Positions 5,220 through 5,329 of a DNA stretch of 5,329 bases are shown one piece after another. The position numbers and the translations under genes are program-made. The DNA comes from Chlorobiota bacterium (GTDB lineage Bacteria; Bacteroidota; Bacteroidia; Bacteroidales; JAADGE01). The stretch is taken from NCBI GenBank assembly GCA_013153575.1, contig JAADEE010000311.1, positions 1 through 5,329 of the forward strand. Direction: 5' to 3'. Numbering within the stretch: position 1 is the first letter of the stretch; each line of letters begins with the position of its first letter. The notes under the pieces are model-generated. The model had not been told where the DNA came from. It saw only the letters and a program-made list of their open reading frames with translations, and made no database searches.

Positions 5220-5329
5220 ATGGAAAATTTTAAATGGTTAGAAAAATGGTATTCAAAACATGTAATTGAGCATCTTAATGAAAAAATATCTTTTAAAATA
5301 GAAAATAACGATAAAGACCATTCGTGGCA
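5220..5329 (+). CDS. Small protein, 5' part only; start resembles Imm53-type immunity proteins
   Basis: An ATG at 5220-5222 opens a frame that stays open for 36 complete codons to the window edge. The product starts MENFKWLEKWYSKHVIEHLN and continues KISFKIENNDKDHSW. The arrangement of WL-x2-WY near the N-terminus, then a strand K-I-E, then an N/D-rich turn ending in W recalls the start of Imm53 family immunity proteins (WL-x2-WY, then a strand before a TLDNPGW-like turn). These neutralise polymorphic toxins in contact-dependent competition. The match rests on few residues and the rest of the gene is missing, so the family is tentative. The gene appears to have its own promoter box and is separate from the TPR gene. 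Confidence 0.65.
   Translation, partial: MENFKWLEKWYSKHVIEHLNEKISFKIENNDKDHSW

Noticed and set aside
1..5329. CRISPR arrays, tRNA or rRNA genes, phage genes or group II introns
   Set aside because: I saw no regularly spaced direct repeats, no cloverleaf or rRNA-like conserved segments, and no phage structural or reverse transcriptase motifs on either strand.

Overview
The window reads as ordinary chromosomal DNA from an AT-rich member of the Bacteroidota. Three observations support this. The first gene is the end of a DUF2851 protein, a family typical of that phylum. Four genes or gene pairs are preceded by a TAnnTTTG box, the -7 element of the Bacteroidota housekeeping sigma factor. Starts lack clear Shine-Dalgarno sequences, which is also usual there. 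G+C is low, under one third by eye.

Layout: (1) positions 1-1579, plus strand: the 3' end of a DUF2851 gene, then after 2 bases a two-transmembrane potassium channel with a cytoplasmic RCK (TrkA-N/TrkA-C) module that starts at GTG. (2) 1586-2600, minus strand, convergent with the channel gene after only 6 bases: a type II toxin-antitoxin pair (antitoxin first, stop and start overlapping by one base, RelE/ParE-type toxin second) and, upstream of it, a PaaI-type hotdog thioesterase. (3) 2601-2959: an intergenic region holding a 188-bp mobile-element-like insertion (30-bp terminal inverted repeats, 26/30 matching, flanked by a 4-bp direct repeat) and outward-facing promoters on both sides. (4) 2960-5131, plus strand: a large soluble protein with a conserved-looking N-terminal region and about six C-terminal TPR units. 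(5) 5132-5329: a probable terminator whose 3' arm is also the -7 box for the next gene, then the first 36 codons of a small protein whose start resembles Imm53-type immunity proteins.

The genes do not form one obvious pathway. DUF2851 and the channel are probably cotranscribed. The toxin and antitoxin form one unit. The thioesterase, the TPR protein and the last gene each appear to have their own promoter. No new multi-gene system is evident. The least explained pieces are the short inverted-repeat element at 2647-2834, the uncharacterised TPR protein, and the truncated last gene.
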